A stretch of 64,000 nucleotides of DNA, from positions 76,963,352 through 77,027,351 of the forward strand of contig OY829537.1 in the NCBI GenBank assembly GCA_963691705.1, given 5' to 3'. The position numbers and the translations under genes are program-made. Source of the stretch: Viola odorata. Taxonomy: Eukaryota > Streptophyta > Magnoliopsida > Malpighiales > Violaceae. Below, one piece after another: positions 34,351 to 44,715 of this stretch (within the stretch, counting starts at the first letter, position 1; every line of letters begins with the position of its first letter). The notes below the pieces were generated by a model, which was given only the letters and a program-made list of their open reading frames with translations, was not told the DNA's origin and made no database searches.

Positions 34351-36201
34351 TTATCCAAGGGGAATTGCGTTAGCCCCCGTGGCGTGTGAAGGCGTTTGCC
34401 TCTGATCAGTTGTCATTCCCGTTGGGTTGTTCCTGGCCTCTTCTCTTGCCTTGGTGGCAAATTCTCCTAGGTAGCCCTCTTCGACCAATCGCTCTATGGC
34501 CAATTTCAGTTCTCTGCATACATCTGTCGAGTGTCCCTTGACCTTGTGGAACTTGCAATACGCGTTTTCCCTTCCTCCCATGATCACTCCTGGCTTCACA
34601 AGAGCTGGATATCTAATGGGCAGATTTCGCTGTTGGACTATCGCTAGGATTTCAGCCCTTGGGAGTATAAGGGATGGAAGGTCAGGATCATATATCTGGC
34701 CTTTTGGCGGATCCGCTTGTTTCCGAGTGGGGGACCCTCCGGGTCTTCCTTTCGAGAAATTGCCTCTCTGCCGGTTAGAGGCCTTGACAGTATGCTCTTT
34801 TCGTTGCCCATGATCATCAGTGGGTCGCGCGCCAGGGGCACTGCTATGCGGGGAGTTAGGGGCCACAAATGGGTCTGTTGGCATGTCTCGGATCTATTCT
34901 CTATTTTCCTCCTCTTCCATTCTCGCATAATTATGCGCTTTCAGCCTCAGCGCATTCAGGGTCATCGGTGGGTCCACCGTTAGCGTATCTCTCAATTTTC
35001 CGTATCGGCAGTTGCGCTTTAAGGCCTCAACCGCAAAATCAATAGTGACCCCTGGCGTTAGGGACATTTCAAGATCAAATCGACCTAAAAAGTCATTCAA
35101 CGATTCCTGCGGTTTTCGATGGATATCGAACAGTGCAGCTGCTGACTTCTTGATAGGAATAGCCGTGCTAAACCGACTTTTGAATTTTTCTTCCAATTGA
35201 GAAAAATTATCAATAGACCCAGCCGGGAGTCCCTCAAACCAGAGACGTGCCATGCCTGACAGCGTCATTACGAAGATCTGACACAATGCTGCGTCACTGC
35301 GCGTTTGGAATTGCACAAAATCTTTCACCTTATTGAGGTGAGAAATGGGATCTTTCGTGCCATCATATGATTCTGCTGGGAGTTTCACATGTCGATGGAC
35401 TCTGTGGTGTCTGACACGGTAACTGAACGGATGGCTAACGTTAATATCAGGGACCCCACGAGGCTGATGTGGGTGTGGGATTTCAACGTCATATCTGGGA
35501 TTCTGAGGGTCATATTCCTGATGCCGCCTGGGAGATCGGCTGCGGCTTCTTGGAGTTCGAGCCCGTCGACCTCTGCTGCTAGATCTCTCACTATATCTAG
35601 GAGATGGCTCTCTCAATATATCCCCCCGTCGATCATCCCAATGTTCTCTGTACTCATCACGTCGGCGGGCTACTTCAGGGATAGAGATTCCTCCCCTGTA
35701 TTGTCCAGAATGTTCAGCAGGTCCACGTGTGAGCGGCGGGACGTTGATGGGGGCCAATGAAAATGGTAAGGAGGACGGGAGTCCTCTGGATTGTCGGGGC
35801 GATAATGGTCGTTCATTGACAATGGACGGAGTGAAAACTACTTGGGAGGGCACACCAGGTCTCGAGGCATGAGGAGTAAATCCAGCAGCCATGTCTGTCA
35901 ACTGATCCAATTGAGCTTGGAGAGCTGCTATTGAATTTGCGAAAGGGTTGTCCGCTTCACCTATCATGGATCTCCCTGCTTGGGGGGTAAGACGACTGGT
36001 TCCTGCTATGTGAGAAAAGGGAGAACAAATCTGGAATGTAATTTCTTCCGTACTTTGCCCAGGAGGAAGATCTGATTCTCCCGCAGTGACGTCCTGCACT
36101 GAGGTGGAGGTATCAGAGGTAGCGAAGGCAAACAGTCGTCTGCGGGTGCTGTATGGGATGTTGGAAGTTTGGGACAGCACCAGATCTGACTCTGAGGCCA
36201 T
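34351..36201 (-). pseudogene. Inner Tat gag polyprotein
   Basis: The start is ATG at 36201 (MASESDLVLSQTS), about 80 bases after the primer site. A basic SR-rich region (RTPRSRSRSPRRH) precedes the gag core: LPAESYDGTKDPISHL, a MARLWFEGLP segment and a KPQESLNDFLGRFD segment. An in-frame TAG at 34894-34896 splits off the C-terminal part, which has a zinc-knuckle-like YCKFHKVKGHSTDVC. This CxFHx3GHxTxxC form is usual in Tat-type gags. Protein of this type packages the element RNA. Confidence 0.85.
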
Positions 36202-36265
36202 AATCCTTCTGGCTTCGGGGAGGAGGAGCTTGGTTATTAAGGATGCTCACTTAATAGAACCAATA

Positions 36266-36283
36266 CTCTCAATGAAAGCACCA
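36266..36283 (-). other. Primer binding site of inner Tat
   Basis: On the minus strand, TGGTGCTTTCATTGAGAG starts three bases after the 5' LTR. It begins with the required TGG. I do not assign the tRNA. Confidence 0.6.
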
Positions 36284-36286
36284 ATT

Positions 36287-36857
36287 TGATAAGATTTTAT
36301 TTTCTGCCGAAGGATGTATGGCGGAACGGCTCCTCTCAGATCAGTGCTCACGACGGTCCGCGGTACCTGCAATACGCCGGAGGGGGTCTCCGGCGAAAAC
36401 ACTCCGATGCTTAAGTCAGTATGTGTACTGAATTTGGCAGAGCTTGGGCCAATCAGATTATGCTTACCTGCCTCCTTTGAGGGGGAGGTATATATATAGA
36501 AGAATTGAGCATTTCCGCGTTTGGGGATAGCTAGAGAGCTATCCCTAACGTTAGGGATCGTGGTTCGCCCCTCGGATGATATGTTACCGTGGCGATAGCC
36601 ATGGGATAAATGCTACCACGATAGGGTAGCGACTGAGTGGTCCCTCTGACGCGTGGTATTCCTCAGAATGAGACAGCTCCTCGAGCCATCTAGAAGGTTC
36701 GTTTGGGGAAACTCCTGAGCGCTGTTTTGCCCTCTTGGCGTCAGCCTCTGGGGGAGGCGGTGGCCCTCTCCCTACCGCGAAGGTGGGAACAGTGATCTCT
36801 TCTTTCAGTTCAGGGAAATAGACGGAAATACCCTTTTCCTTAGGTGGATTGTTATCA
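36287..36857 (-). repeat. 5' LTR of inner Tat (571 bp)
   Basis: It pairs with 21813-22383. The TATA stretch lies at 36489-36498 and the 9-bp stem hairpin at 36524-36545. GCGGG follows at 36858-36862. Confidence 0.95.
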
Positions 36858-38507
36858 GCGGGCCCTCGGAGAAAGCTGAAGAAACTTCTCCTTCTCTTTA
36901 CAAGAACTCATCATTTCTCCTATCAAGGGTGCTGTAAATTCATCTCTAGAGAAGGGATTTGGCACCCCGGCAGCACGAAGACCATCGACGCAAAACCCTA
37001 TCAAATTCATGCGGTAGCTCGGAGTCCCTTTAGGGCCTTCGAGGGAAAGATTGACCATTGGAACCGAAGAAGAGTCCTCAGTACTCACGTCAGAAACATA
37101 AGTAAAAAACAATTGTGGAGGAGCCTTGGGCGGTAACCCAGGAACTGAATTCACAACGAAAGATGTTACCACCACATCTGAAATACAGCGAGAGATTAGA
37201 GAATCAGGAGCGTTAGCTAGTAGAGGGGAATCTGTCATCAACGGAACTCTTGCAACGGTAGGAAGGATGACGGTTGGCGTTTCAGCGATCTTCACTGTTT
37301 GAGAAGTACTCACTACAGAAGAAATGACAGGCATAGCGGTAGCCGCTGCGTTAGCAGTAGCAGAAGAAACCCCGGTAGCCCGTTCGCCCGCGTCTACTTT
37401 GAGCTTTTTTCGTTGAAATGAAGAAGCATGACGGAGGTCCGGTTTGATATCCATATCCTCGCTATCACTATCACTGTCGCTGTCACTATCAAGTATCCTA
37501 GTCACGGGCCGGCTCAAGTTTATTTCCCCGCGACGATCCGGTAGCCAATTGTCAATAAAGCGAGAAGCTCGGACAGAGACGCCGCGCCTTCGCCCTCCCC
37601 GAGCGACTGTCTTAGTCCTTCCCCTCTTAGGCTGAACGCCTTGGCGATTAGAGTCTTCGGCGGGAGGAGAGGCTGGTATAGTTTGGAGAGGCACCACGTT
37701 CAAAGCAGTGTTAGCCTTGCTAGATGATCGACCGCCAGTGTCTCCTGTGAGAGGAACGCATTAGGGCAGTGAACAAATCCAAAAGAAAGTGCGAAAAAAG
37801 ACAAACTCACCCATAACGCACTCCTTCAGAAGCTTGTATGAGGCAAACTCTCGAATGCGATAGCATGTATCTATATCTAACAAGGCGTTAGCTTGCTCTA
37901 GCTCAGTTCTGGACAGCACCGCCCAAAGGGGACCTATAAGCTCTTGATTAAAATTAATACGCCATAAGCGGGATGGTAGCTCGAGTACGAAGAAACTACT
38001 TTTCCAATCGGCCACAGCCCCCTCAAAGCCACAAAACCGCTGCCAGAATGACTGCACGAACGCGTCATCCCACCGCAGAGTAATATTGATTAAACAATTG
38101 TGGCAAGTCATACTAAAGAATTTATGAAATAAATTGAGGGATGGGGTAAAAATGTTCTTCAGTTCGCAAGTGCGAAGAAAGGCATAAACCCCACACCAGG
38201 AAGAAGGGGTTATCTGGGCGGGATTAAGCTTGTACTCCCGCAGCAGCGTTAGTATTGACTCGTAGACTGGAAAATGAAAGCCATAAAGGAACATCTTAAA
38301 ATAAAATAGCCTACAGTATCCCCACGCTGGATCGTGAAGTCGCATAGTATCTTCAGGAACAAGGGGTTCATATCCAGGGGGAAAGGTAATACCATGCTCC
38401 TCTAATTCGGCCTTTAAAACCTCATTGCACGTGAAAATACTGGGTGTCTGCGCGATCTCTGGATCCATGGGTCTCCAGAGAACACGACCGAGTCTATTTC
38501 TAACCAT
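36858..38507 (-). pseudogene. Outer Tat antisense gene A, 5' part (split by the inner Tat)
   Basis: The start is ATG at 38507 (MVRNRLGRVLWRPMD). Exon 1 is 38507-37811, the intron is 37810-37745 (GTGAGT...CTCACAG) and exon 2 runs from 37744 to the insertion site. Both exons are open. Motifs match the inner gene: FPPGYEP, FKMFLYGFHFP and QITPSSW, then a basic segment (RGRTKTVARGGRRR), an Asp/Ser repeat (DSDSDSDSED) and a Ser/Pro linker. The remainder is at 21807-21253. Counting both parts, the spliced length (2139 nt) is divisible by three and no stop is seen, so this gene was probably intact when the inner Tat inserted. Confidence 0.75.
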
Positions 38508-39019
38508 AATAAACCAGTGAATAGAAAATCTGAAAGGATAAAGTGGTACCTTGGAAGGAAAAATTTACAGGCGAGCCGGCGGACAGCGGCGGACGAGCAA
38601 GAGGTTCCTCTAGGAAAAAGCAAAGAGAAGATAAGAGAGAAAATTCGAAACGTGGGCAAAAAGTATTGGAAAGAGAAAATGGTCCCTTCTTAAAGGATCA
38701 AGTGCCACCGCATTAATTGAACTACCAATCGTACGCGTGTAAAGGAAGTCGGCCACGTGGAGTTATATTAAAGGATTTAAAGAGGAGAAGTTATTCGCTG
38801 CAACTTCCCAAGTGGCGGTTAAATTTGACCAAGTCAAATGGTCATGGAGCGGTTGCCCCAGCGAGGCTAACCCTTTGCGTTAGCTACCAACAAAACCAAA
38901 ACGATGACGAAGAGACACAGTGGCAAAAGAAAGAAAAACAGAAAGCATTACTTTATTCATTAAAACGCCAAAGAGGCATCTACAATGTACCTAACGCTAA
39001 GACACTAATCCTCATCGGG

Positions 39020-39419
39020 CTAGTAGATATCATAATGGTAAACCCCGTCATCATCCATAAACGGCATTTCCCCGTTGACAGGAGGAAAGGGCTCATCTAC
39101 CCTCCTCTCCTGGCCTAGCCTCGACGAGCCTGGCTCCTCCTCAGCGGTTGATGCCACCACTCCAGTACCAGCATGGCTAGAGGAAACTTCCTTCGGTGAA
39201 CGATCAAGGAAGGGAAAGCGCTTGCCGCCCTTTCGAGTGGTGGGGGTAGGAGAATCAAAAGGCGGGATGAACACCTTGGAGGCCTTTTTCCTCAGCCTCT
39301 AGCGGCCCTGGTGGCCTCCACGGTGACGACGGAGGAGGATGGTCTGAATCCGGTGAAGTCGGAGGAGTTGGTGGGGACTCACGCGCCGCAGTATCCCGGA
39401 AGTAGGAATCTGCCATTGA
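39020..39419 (-). pseudogene. Outer Tat antisense gene C2, frameshifted
   Basis: ATG at 39419 starts MADSYFRDTAARES, followed by PPTPPTSPDSDHPPPSS as in the inner copy. A stop and a frame change lie near 39300, after which the frame continues to 39020 with an acidic end (MDDDGVYHYD). Homologue: 23449-23904. Confidence 0.6.
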
Positions 39420-39845
39420 TTCACAAAACAATTAGGGAAGAGAAATAGGAAGAAGAAGATGAACATAAAAAGGGAAAGAAACCCCTTTAAATAGCAGAAG
39501 CAAAGAAGCGCTCCGATCTCTTCGCAGGCCCTTGGAAAACAATTAAGGGGCTTGGAAAAAGCAACCATAATTACAGAATCTGATCCAGCATAAACACACC
39601 CGCTCGAGAATTGTGCCAATCATAAGGCACCAAAAAACCGCCCAACCACCCGCCACTGGAAAGGCAGCCCAGAAAATGGTTGAACAGAACATTTATTGGT
39701 GATTCCTAGGATACAACCACTACAGTGCTACATCCCGAGGAAGACTCATTTTCGGTTGGGCTTACAGCAACCACTCCCAACTAGCACAACAAGCAGCAAA
39801 GCAGAGAAAAGAGTAGACATGGCGATAATGGAAACAACAGTTTAT

Positions 39846-40313
39846 TTATTTATGGCCTAAACGGCCTAAGCGCCTGAGCGCATACACAAGAAAATATAAA
39901 AGGAAAAAGGGACGTGACAGCAGCAGACGGTCAAGCATTGGACCCAGCATCGTCCCCCCTGGCACAACGGGAACCTCCCTCAAGGCGTCAGCGACGGAGG
40001 TTAGCTCGGCGGAGCAGACCCTCATACCCTTCAAGCAGCAGGCCAATAAGTCCTTCCTCTGCTGCAGCATGGAAGTAACCACCTCAATGTGGGAAATGGT
40101 GGCGGCCAGCTTCGTCACGCTCTCTAAAGGACTGAAATCCTCCAGAGACATCCCCAGCTGCCTAGACAAAATAAGGATTGACATCCCCTGCAGTTCCAGA
40201 ACATCCCCCGAGGTCTTGGTTATCATCCTCTCCAGGAAGCCGATGTCACCCTCGGTGAGGCTCTTCAAAGTCAAAGCTTTGGAGATCAAGAAGTTTCTGG
40301 TCAATTCATCCAT
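39846..40313 (-). CDS. Outer Tat antisense gene C1, with altered C-terminus
   Basis: ATG at 40313 (MDELTRNFLISKALTLKS). It is collinear with the inner C1 up to VPVVPG; a small indel then changes the frame, giving a longer hydrophobic tail. A conserved TATAAATTGA lies upstream near 40375. Function unknown. Confidence 0.6.
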   Translation of the reverse strand: MDELTRNFLISKALTLKSLTEGDIGFLERMITKTSGDVLELQGMSILILSRQLGMSLEDFSPLESVTKLAATISHIEVVTSMLQQRKDLLACCLKGMRVCSAELTSVADALREVPVVPGGTMLGPMLDRLLLSRPFFLLYFLVYALRRLGRLGHK

Positions 40314-40523
40314 AGTAAAAATGCTAGAGGAAAAATGAAGATGATGCGAGAAACTTGCACGGAGAAAATTTTCAATTTATAGACCCAGAAGAACGGCGGT
40401 CAGAACAAGCCCATTTCTCGGCAAACGAGTCATCTTAACACGCAAAAAGCTGCAAAATCGACAAGATCAAAGAGGAAGCGGTAGCCCTTGGTAAACACTC
40501 GGGCTCATTTTCAATTGGGCTTA

Positions 40524-41105
40524 TGATAACAATATACCCAACGTCAGGGACATTTTCGTCTCATACCCCGCGTCAAGGGATTGAAAGCAGTTGTCCCTAC
40601 CGGACTGACAATCTTGAGGCTATCGCCTCGTCTCTCGCAATCAACATTGGGATGGTCGACATCAACGAGGGGGTCCCACACGTTACTTATCCATGACACA
40701 CGACGTTATCACATCTCAGGTCACGCACGTCATCCACCGGGGAGTGTGGGCGCTACTTTACCTAGGTAACGCCTACCCCCCCATATATCTATCTAACACA
40801 AGGTTAGCACCTCATTAACGGGGAATATCAGTCACCTGACGGGCACGTTAGCCCCCATTGTGGCCAAGTCCTTCAGAAAATACTCTGCTTTTGCCTATAA
40901 ATACCCCCATAATCTAAGAAGAAGGTAACCATAAAATTACTGGCCCAAGCTCTGCCACTTTCACTACTCATACTGACTTAAGCATCGGAGTGTTTGCGCC
41001 GGGGACCCCCTCCGGCGTCTTGCAGGTACATCGGACCACCGCGGGTGCTGAATCCGAAGAGCCATTCTCCCCTTCTACCCTTCGGCAACAGTCTAAATCT
41101 TATCA
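40524..41105 (+). repeat. 3' LTR of the outer Tat (582 bp)
   Basis: It starts TGATAACAAT directly after the conserved motif (40501-40523) and ends AAATCTTATCA. It resembles the inner LTR on the opposite strand in its ends and in the GACTTAAGCATCGGAGTG segment. TATAAATA lies at 40896-40903. The flanking 41106-41110 (ATTCC) would be the right target duplication; its partner is lost. Confidence 0.85.
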
Positions 41106-41410
41106 ATTCCCACACTTCAGAACACCTTCTAGCCATATATATCTCTCCCCCACTAATGAATGATCTAGCGTAAATGTACTACTGTTCCACATTGATAACA
41201 ATCCAACTGACCGACCACTCGCAGGAGCGCACACCCACTACGCCTCTTGATTCCCCCACAAAGACTGCATGGAGAACTCATCTACCTCTTCTTTCTTTGT
41301 CTCCTACAGCAAGTAAAAATCCAACTGATCTCTGCGCCAACAACGCTTAATAAAACCCCTCTTCCTGGCCGAGAGTAAACCTTTGTTATTCCATGAAAAT
41401 AATTGGACCA
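41106..41410 (-). pseudogene. L1-type LINE ORF2 endonuclease fragment
   Basis: The minus-strand frame reads FSWNNKGLLSARKRGFIKR, then a stop in place of the Gln of the QETK motif (ETKKEEVDEFSM), another stop, and GLLSMWNSSTFTL to GERYIWLEG. WN-x2-GL and QETK are hallmarks of the apurinic endonuclease domain of plant L1 elements. The frame ends exactly at the outer Tat LTR, so the Tat inserted here. Two stops make it non-functional. Confidence 0.75.
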
Positions 41411-42055
41411 TGAGAAGCTAGTAATCACACTCTTACTCACGTTCTATCGTTTGTGGATTTCCAACTCAGCACTAAACCTCTCTTTATCAAATGAACGCAA
41501 TGCCACTTCATTGACTTGCTCTGTTATTGAGAATAATCTACCTATATTCCACTTGTCTGGTTCAACCATTATGACATCCGTCACCCGATTCATGCGAACA
41601 ATCTCTTCGTCTTCCATTCTCAACACATTTACAATGTCGTCCTCCCAGGACACTAGAATCCCAATGCACTAAATCCAGCACAGTCTACCTCCTTTTGCAA
41701 TGTCGTCCTCAAAGGACACTACCTTGGAGAATACTCTAGAGTTTGCATCCACTAAAGCCCTCTCCTGGTTAATCTGCCTGTCAAATTCCAACCACACCAG
41801 GCCCTGACCCATGACACGCGTTTCACAAATCCATCCTGCCTCTAAGACTAGTTCATGAACTTCCGAAATGTCTTCAAGTCTTCGAATAACCCCAATTGCA
41901 CTCCTCATTAACCATTCCTTATTATCTAACAAAATATCCAGCCCTAAAACCCCCAATGCAGATTCCCATTCCTCCCTACTTGCTCTACTATCCTCACTAA
42001 CCAAGGCTCGTGATTGTCCCTTCACCAGCTTGCTAATGTCACCCCAATACTTATT
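41411..42055 (-). other. Probable LINE ORF1-side sequence fused to the hAT frame
   Basis: Minus-strand frames 41653-41444 and roughly 42050-41669 contain WLEFDRQINQERALVD, KVVSFEDDI and a near-repeat, LVSWEDDIVNVLRMEDEE. They lie directly upstream of the endonuclease frame, so they are probably the preceding part of the same LINE, but I do not recognise a domain. The hAT frame switches to this sequence after NKYWGD. Confidence 0.4.
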
Positions 42056-43592
42056 GTACTTTGCAAACATTGCACTAGCTAAAAGACTTAGGTCCAAATC
42101 ATGACTCTTTTTCCATTTTTTTAGCAAACATGCAACATTCGTTACTTCTTCAAAGTAAGCATTAGAGGTGACATACTTTGACCCAGATACAAAACATGTC
42201 AAGTCATAAAAGTATTTAAGAAACCTACACAATCTTCTAGCAAGAACCCAATCCTCTTCAGTAGGTAACCCCCCCCCCCCCCCCCCCCCCCCCCCAAAAA
42301 AAATTGTCATCATCTTTATTTTCATCTTCTGACATTTCATTCTCAGCTGATCCATCCTTATTTGACACCCGTTTACTTAGCACAATATTAAAAAATGGAT
42401 TCACATGGACATATGCATCAAATGCCTTTTCAAATTTACATGCAGCTTCTAACATCAAATAGGTGGAATTCCACCTAGTACACACATCTAAGCACAAACC
42501 AGATCTTGTGTCAATCTTCTCTTTTTCAGCACACAACATAAACTTCTCTAACCTAGATGGGGATTGCCTCACATATCTAACAACTTCTCTAATTTTGCAA
42601 ACAGATTGCCCTAATGTTTTGAGACCATTTTGCACCATTAAATTCAAGATATGAGTAATACACCTAACATGCATAAACTCCCCACCTAAAATGCTAGTAC
42701 CCTACTACACAGTTTTTTTCTTAATATGTGCAACTACCCCAGTATTAGAGCTAGCATTATCAACAGTAATAGTGAAAACCTTATCAATCTCCCACTCTAC
42801 CAAACATAACTGAAGTGCCCTCCCTATTGCATCACCCTTGTGACTACTTATTGGATAAAAAATCAATATTTTTTTGTTCAATTTCCATTCATTGTCAATA
42901 AAATGTGCAGTTACACACATATAATTAATCCTTTGTATTGAGGTCCAACTATTAGTGGTAATACACACCCTTTGGTAGTTTGTAGCAAGAAATTTGTTTA
43001 CTTTTATTTTCTCATCAAGATATAGCTGATAACATGCCCTAGAAATAGTTATCCTAGAAGGCATCTTAAACCTATTTTGTGCAACAGCCATAAAATGTCT
43101 AAAACCAGGCTTGTCTACAAAACTAAAGGAAAGGTCATCAATAATTACCATCTAACTTAAGGCCTTCATACAAGCATCTTGGTCAAATCTCCAAGATCCT
43201 ACTATAGCCTTACTCCCACAATCATTTACACTCCTATCAATTTTTGTTTGGTTGGGGTCAGATGTGTGTGGTACTTGTTTACAGTTTTTCATATGGTTTT
43301 TCAAAGCAGCAGTACCATGTAATTTTGAGTCACGACCAATTACAGCAGCGCAAAATTTGCACTTACCTTTTGTTTCACCCTCTTCAGTCTCAAATCTATC
43401 AAATTGCAACCATGCTGCAGATCTTGGAGCTATGGCCTTTCTAACTTTTGCTTTCTTTTTTGTTGCAACATGGGACTCTATGGAGGGAGCAATGGCAGTT
43501 GCAGCAGCTAAGGGTGCAATAGAAGTTGAGGGAGCAGTGGCATCTGACTCTGAGGGTACAGTAGCAGCTGAGGGAGCAGTCACATTCTCCAT
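42056..43592 (-). pseudogene. hAT transposase with BED zinc finger, C-terminus lost
   Basis: The likely start is ATG at 43592, after a GT-AG-like acceptor. The N-terminus is Ala/Pro/Ser-rich with KKKAKVRKA. A BED zinc finger follows (AAWLQFDRF, CKFC and HGTAALKNHMKNC). Next are hAT transposase segments with TTNSWTSIQRINYMCVTAHF, TVDNASSN and HVRCITHILNLMVQ. In-frame stops lie near 43152 and 42705, and a 27-base poly-C run (42269-42295) changes the frame. The sequence stops matching hAT after FAKYNKYWGD; the C-terminal dimerisation domain is replaced by LINE-like sequence. It would have bound and cut transposon ends. Confidence 0.85.
42269..42295. repeat. Poly-C tract of 27 bases
   Basis: An uninterrupted run of 27 C followed by A8. 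It falls in the hAT coding frame (poly-Gly on the minus strand) and its length sets the downstream frame. It can form G-quadruplex or i-motif structures and is prone to length error in sequencing. Confidence 0.95.
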
Positions 43593-43739
43593 TTGGCTTC
43601 TCTTACAAACTGGAAAAAAAAAACAGGAATCAAATTCAATAGTTGAATTTAAGCATTGAATTACAACATATCCAAACAGTAAGTAAAACTCACAAGCATA
43701 TCCAAACATCATTCTAATTTCTACACAACCAGACAAAGT

Positions 43740-44700
43740 AAAAACCTATCATTTAATTCATTCTATAAATCCTCAACCAAAACACACTAGAAAAATGTAT
43801 ATTTCAAAATTTAAACAACCAGAACTTCCTACCTAACTGATCTGCCACAACACAAGAATGAAGATCATAAATAAAATATTTTATCAAGAAATGAGCAAGA
43901 TTGACACAAACCAGAATTGTCAAAAAACCATCCCAATTTTGATGTTGTCGTTGACACAAACACATAAATGACAGAAAGAAACACTAAAATCCCACCTCTC
44001 ATTAAGGAAACAAAACTTAAAATCTAACTCTTTAAAGGCAGAAGAAATTGAATTGAAAAATAGGGGCATGCCATGACATTGAGACTATAGAAAATAGAAG
44101 AAACCTCATGAATTCAATGCTAGCATCCAACAGAAGTACAAAACCCTAAACCACATGAAATCAATTACATTAGGGTTTACAAGATTAGAGGGTTTCTAAG
44201 AAACTTACCAGTACAAAATAGTGGAGGAGGAGGCGGTGGGTGGTGGAGGAGAAGCAGATCGAGATTCCAGAGGGAGAGAACGACTGCGTCGAGACTCGAG
44301 AGGATGAGGGAGAGAGGAGAAGGAGAAACCGACTAACGACGATCTGAGAGAGAGAGGAGAGGGTGGCTGAGGAGCGGTGGTTGGTGGTTGTGGAGGAGAC
44401 GGTGGCCGGTGGGTGGCACTGGTGGATGAGGAGCAGATCGAGATTTGAGATTGAGAGGGAGACTAGGAGAGAGTGAGAGAACGCGGTCGACAGGATGAGG
44501 GAATGGGAATGGGCATTTTTGTAAAACAAAATCATTAATAAGGAAAAGTTCAGTTATTTCGGTTAACCGAACTTTTCCTTATCAGTATCTGAAACCTAAC
44601 CGTAGTTAGAAAACCGAAATAGAAAACCAAAACCGTCAAAACCAAAACCGAACAAGCGAAATTTTGGTTTCGGAATTTCGGTTATTCGGTTTTGCCTAAC
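43740..44700 (-). other. hAT 5' region and subterminal repeats
   Basis: No long ORF is supported. A GC-richer stretch (44215-44515) with GAGAGGGAG repeats may be leader sequence. From about 44540 to 44700 the motif ACCGAAA/TTTCGGTT recurs many times, a usual subterminal pattern of hAT elements. Confidence 0.6.
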
Positions 44701-44715
44701 CGATGGGCAGCCCTA
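44701..44715 (-). repeat. Terminal inverted repeat of the hAT element (5' end)
   Basis: On the minus strand it reads TAGGGCTGCCCATCG. It resembles the TIR of the other hAT element here (TAGGGGTGTCCATC). The matching 3' TIR is gone, so an 8-bp duplication cannot be verified. Confidence 0.6.

Larger units (their letters stand above)
21813..36857 (-). mobile_element. Inner complete Tat/Retand-lineage Ty3-gypsy element (15045 bp)
   Basis: Both LTRs are 571 bp and are bounded by a 5-bp duplication. I count about seven differences between the LTRs, so roughly 99 percent identity. Minus-strand order: LTR, primer site, gag, protease, RT, RNase H with a second RNase H domain, integrase, tandem repeats, then four genes in the opposite (plus) orientation (B, A, C2, C1) and the 3' LTR. 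The second RNase H and the extra ORFs are known Tat-lineage traits. Gag-pol is broken by in-frame stops and frameshifts, so this copy is not autonomous. It inserted into antisense gene A of the outer Tat. Confidence 0.95.
11977..41105 (+). mobile_element. Outer Tat/Retand-lineage Ty3-gypsy element, 5'-truncated, with nested insertions
   Basis: Collinear pieces define one plus-strand element: pol end (11977-13138), tandem repeats (13239-13740), antisense gene B (20633-18340), antisense gene A (38507-36858 continuing at 21807-21253), antisense C2 and C1 (39419-39020, 40313-39846) and a 3' LTR (40524-41105). The copia element occupies 14172 to about 18260 and the inner Tat 21813-36857. Gag, protease, RT and the 5' LTR are missing. 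Its 3' LTR lies against an L1 endonuclease frame at 41106, so the element inserted into a LINE copy. Antisense extra ORFs between pol and the 3' LTR are a known trait of several Tat-lineage families. Confidence 0.85.

Noticed and set aside
24997..38900. Frequent GCTAACG word throughout the Tat elements as a possible signal
   Set aside because: It occurs in coding and non-coding parts alike and I could not count it against an expectation; probably compositional, apart from the intron branch-like copies.
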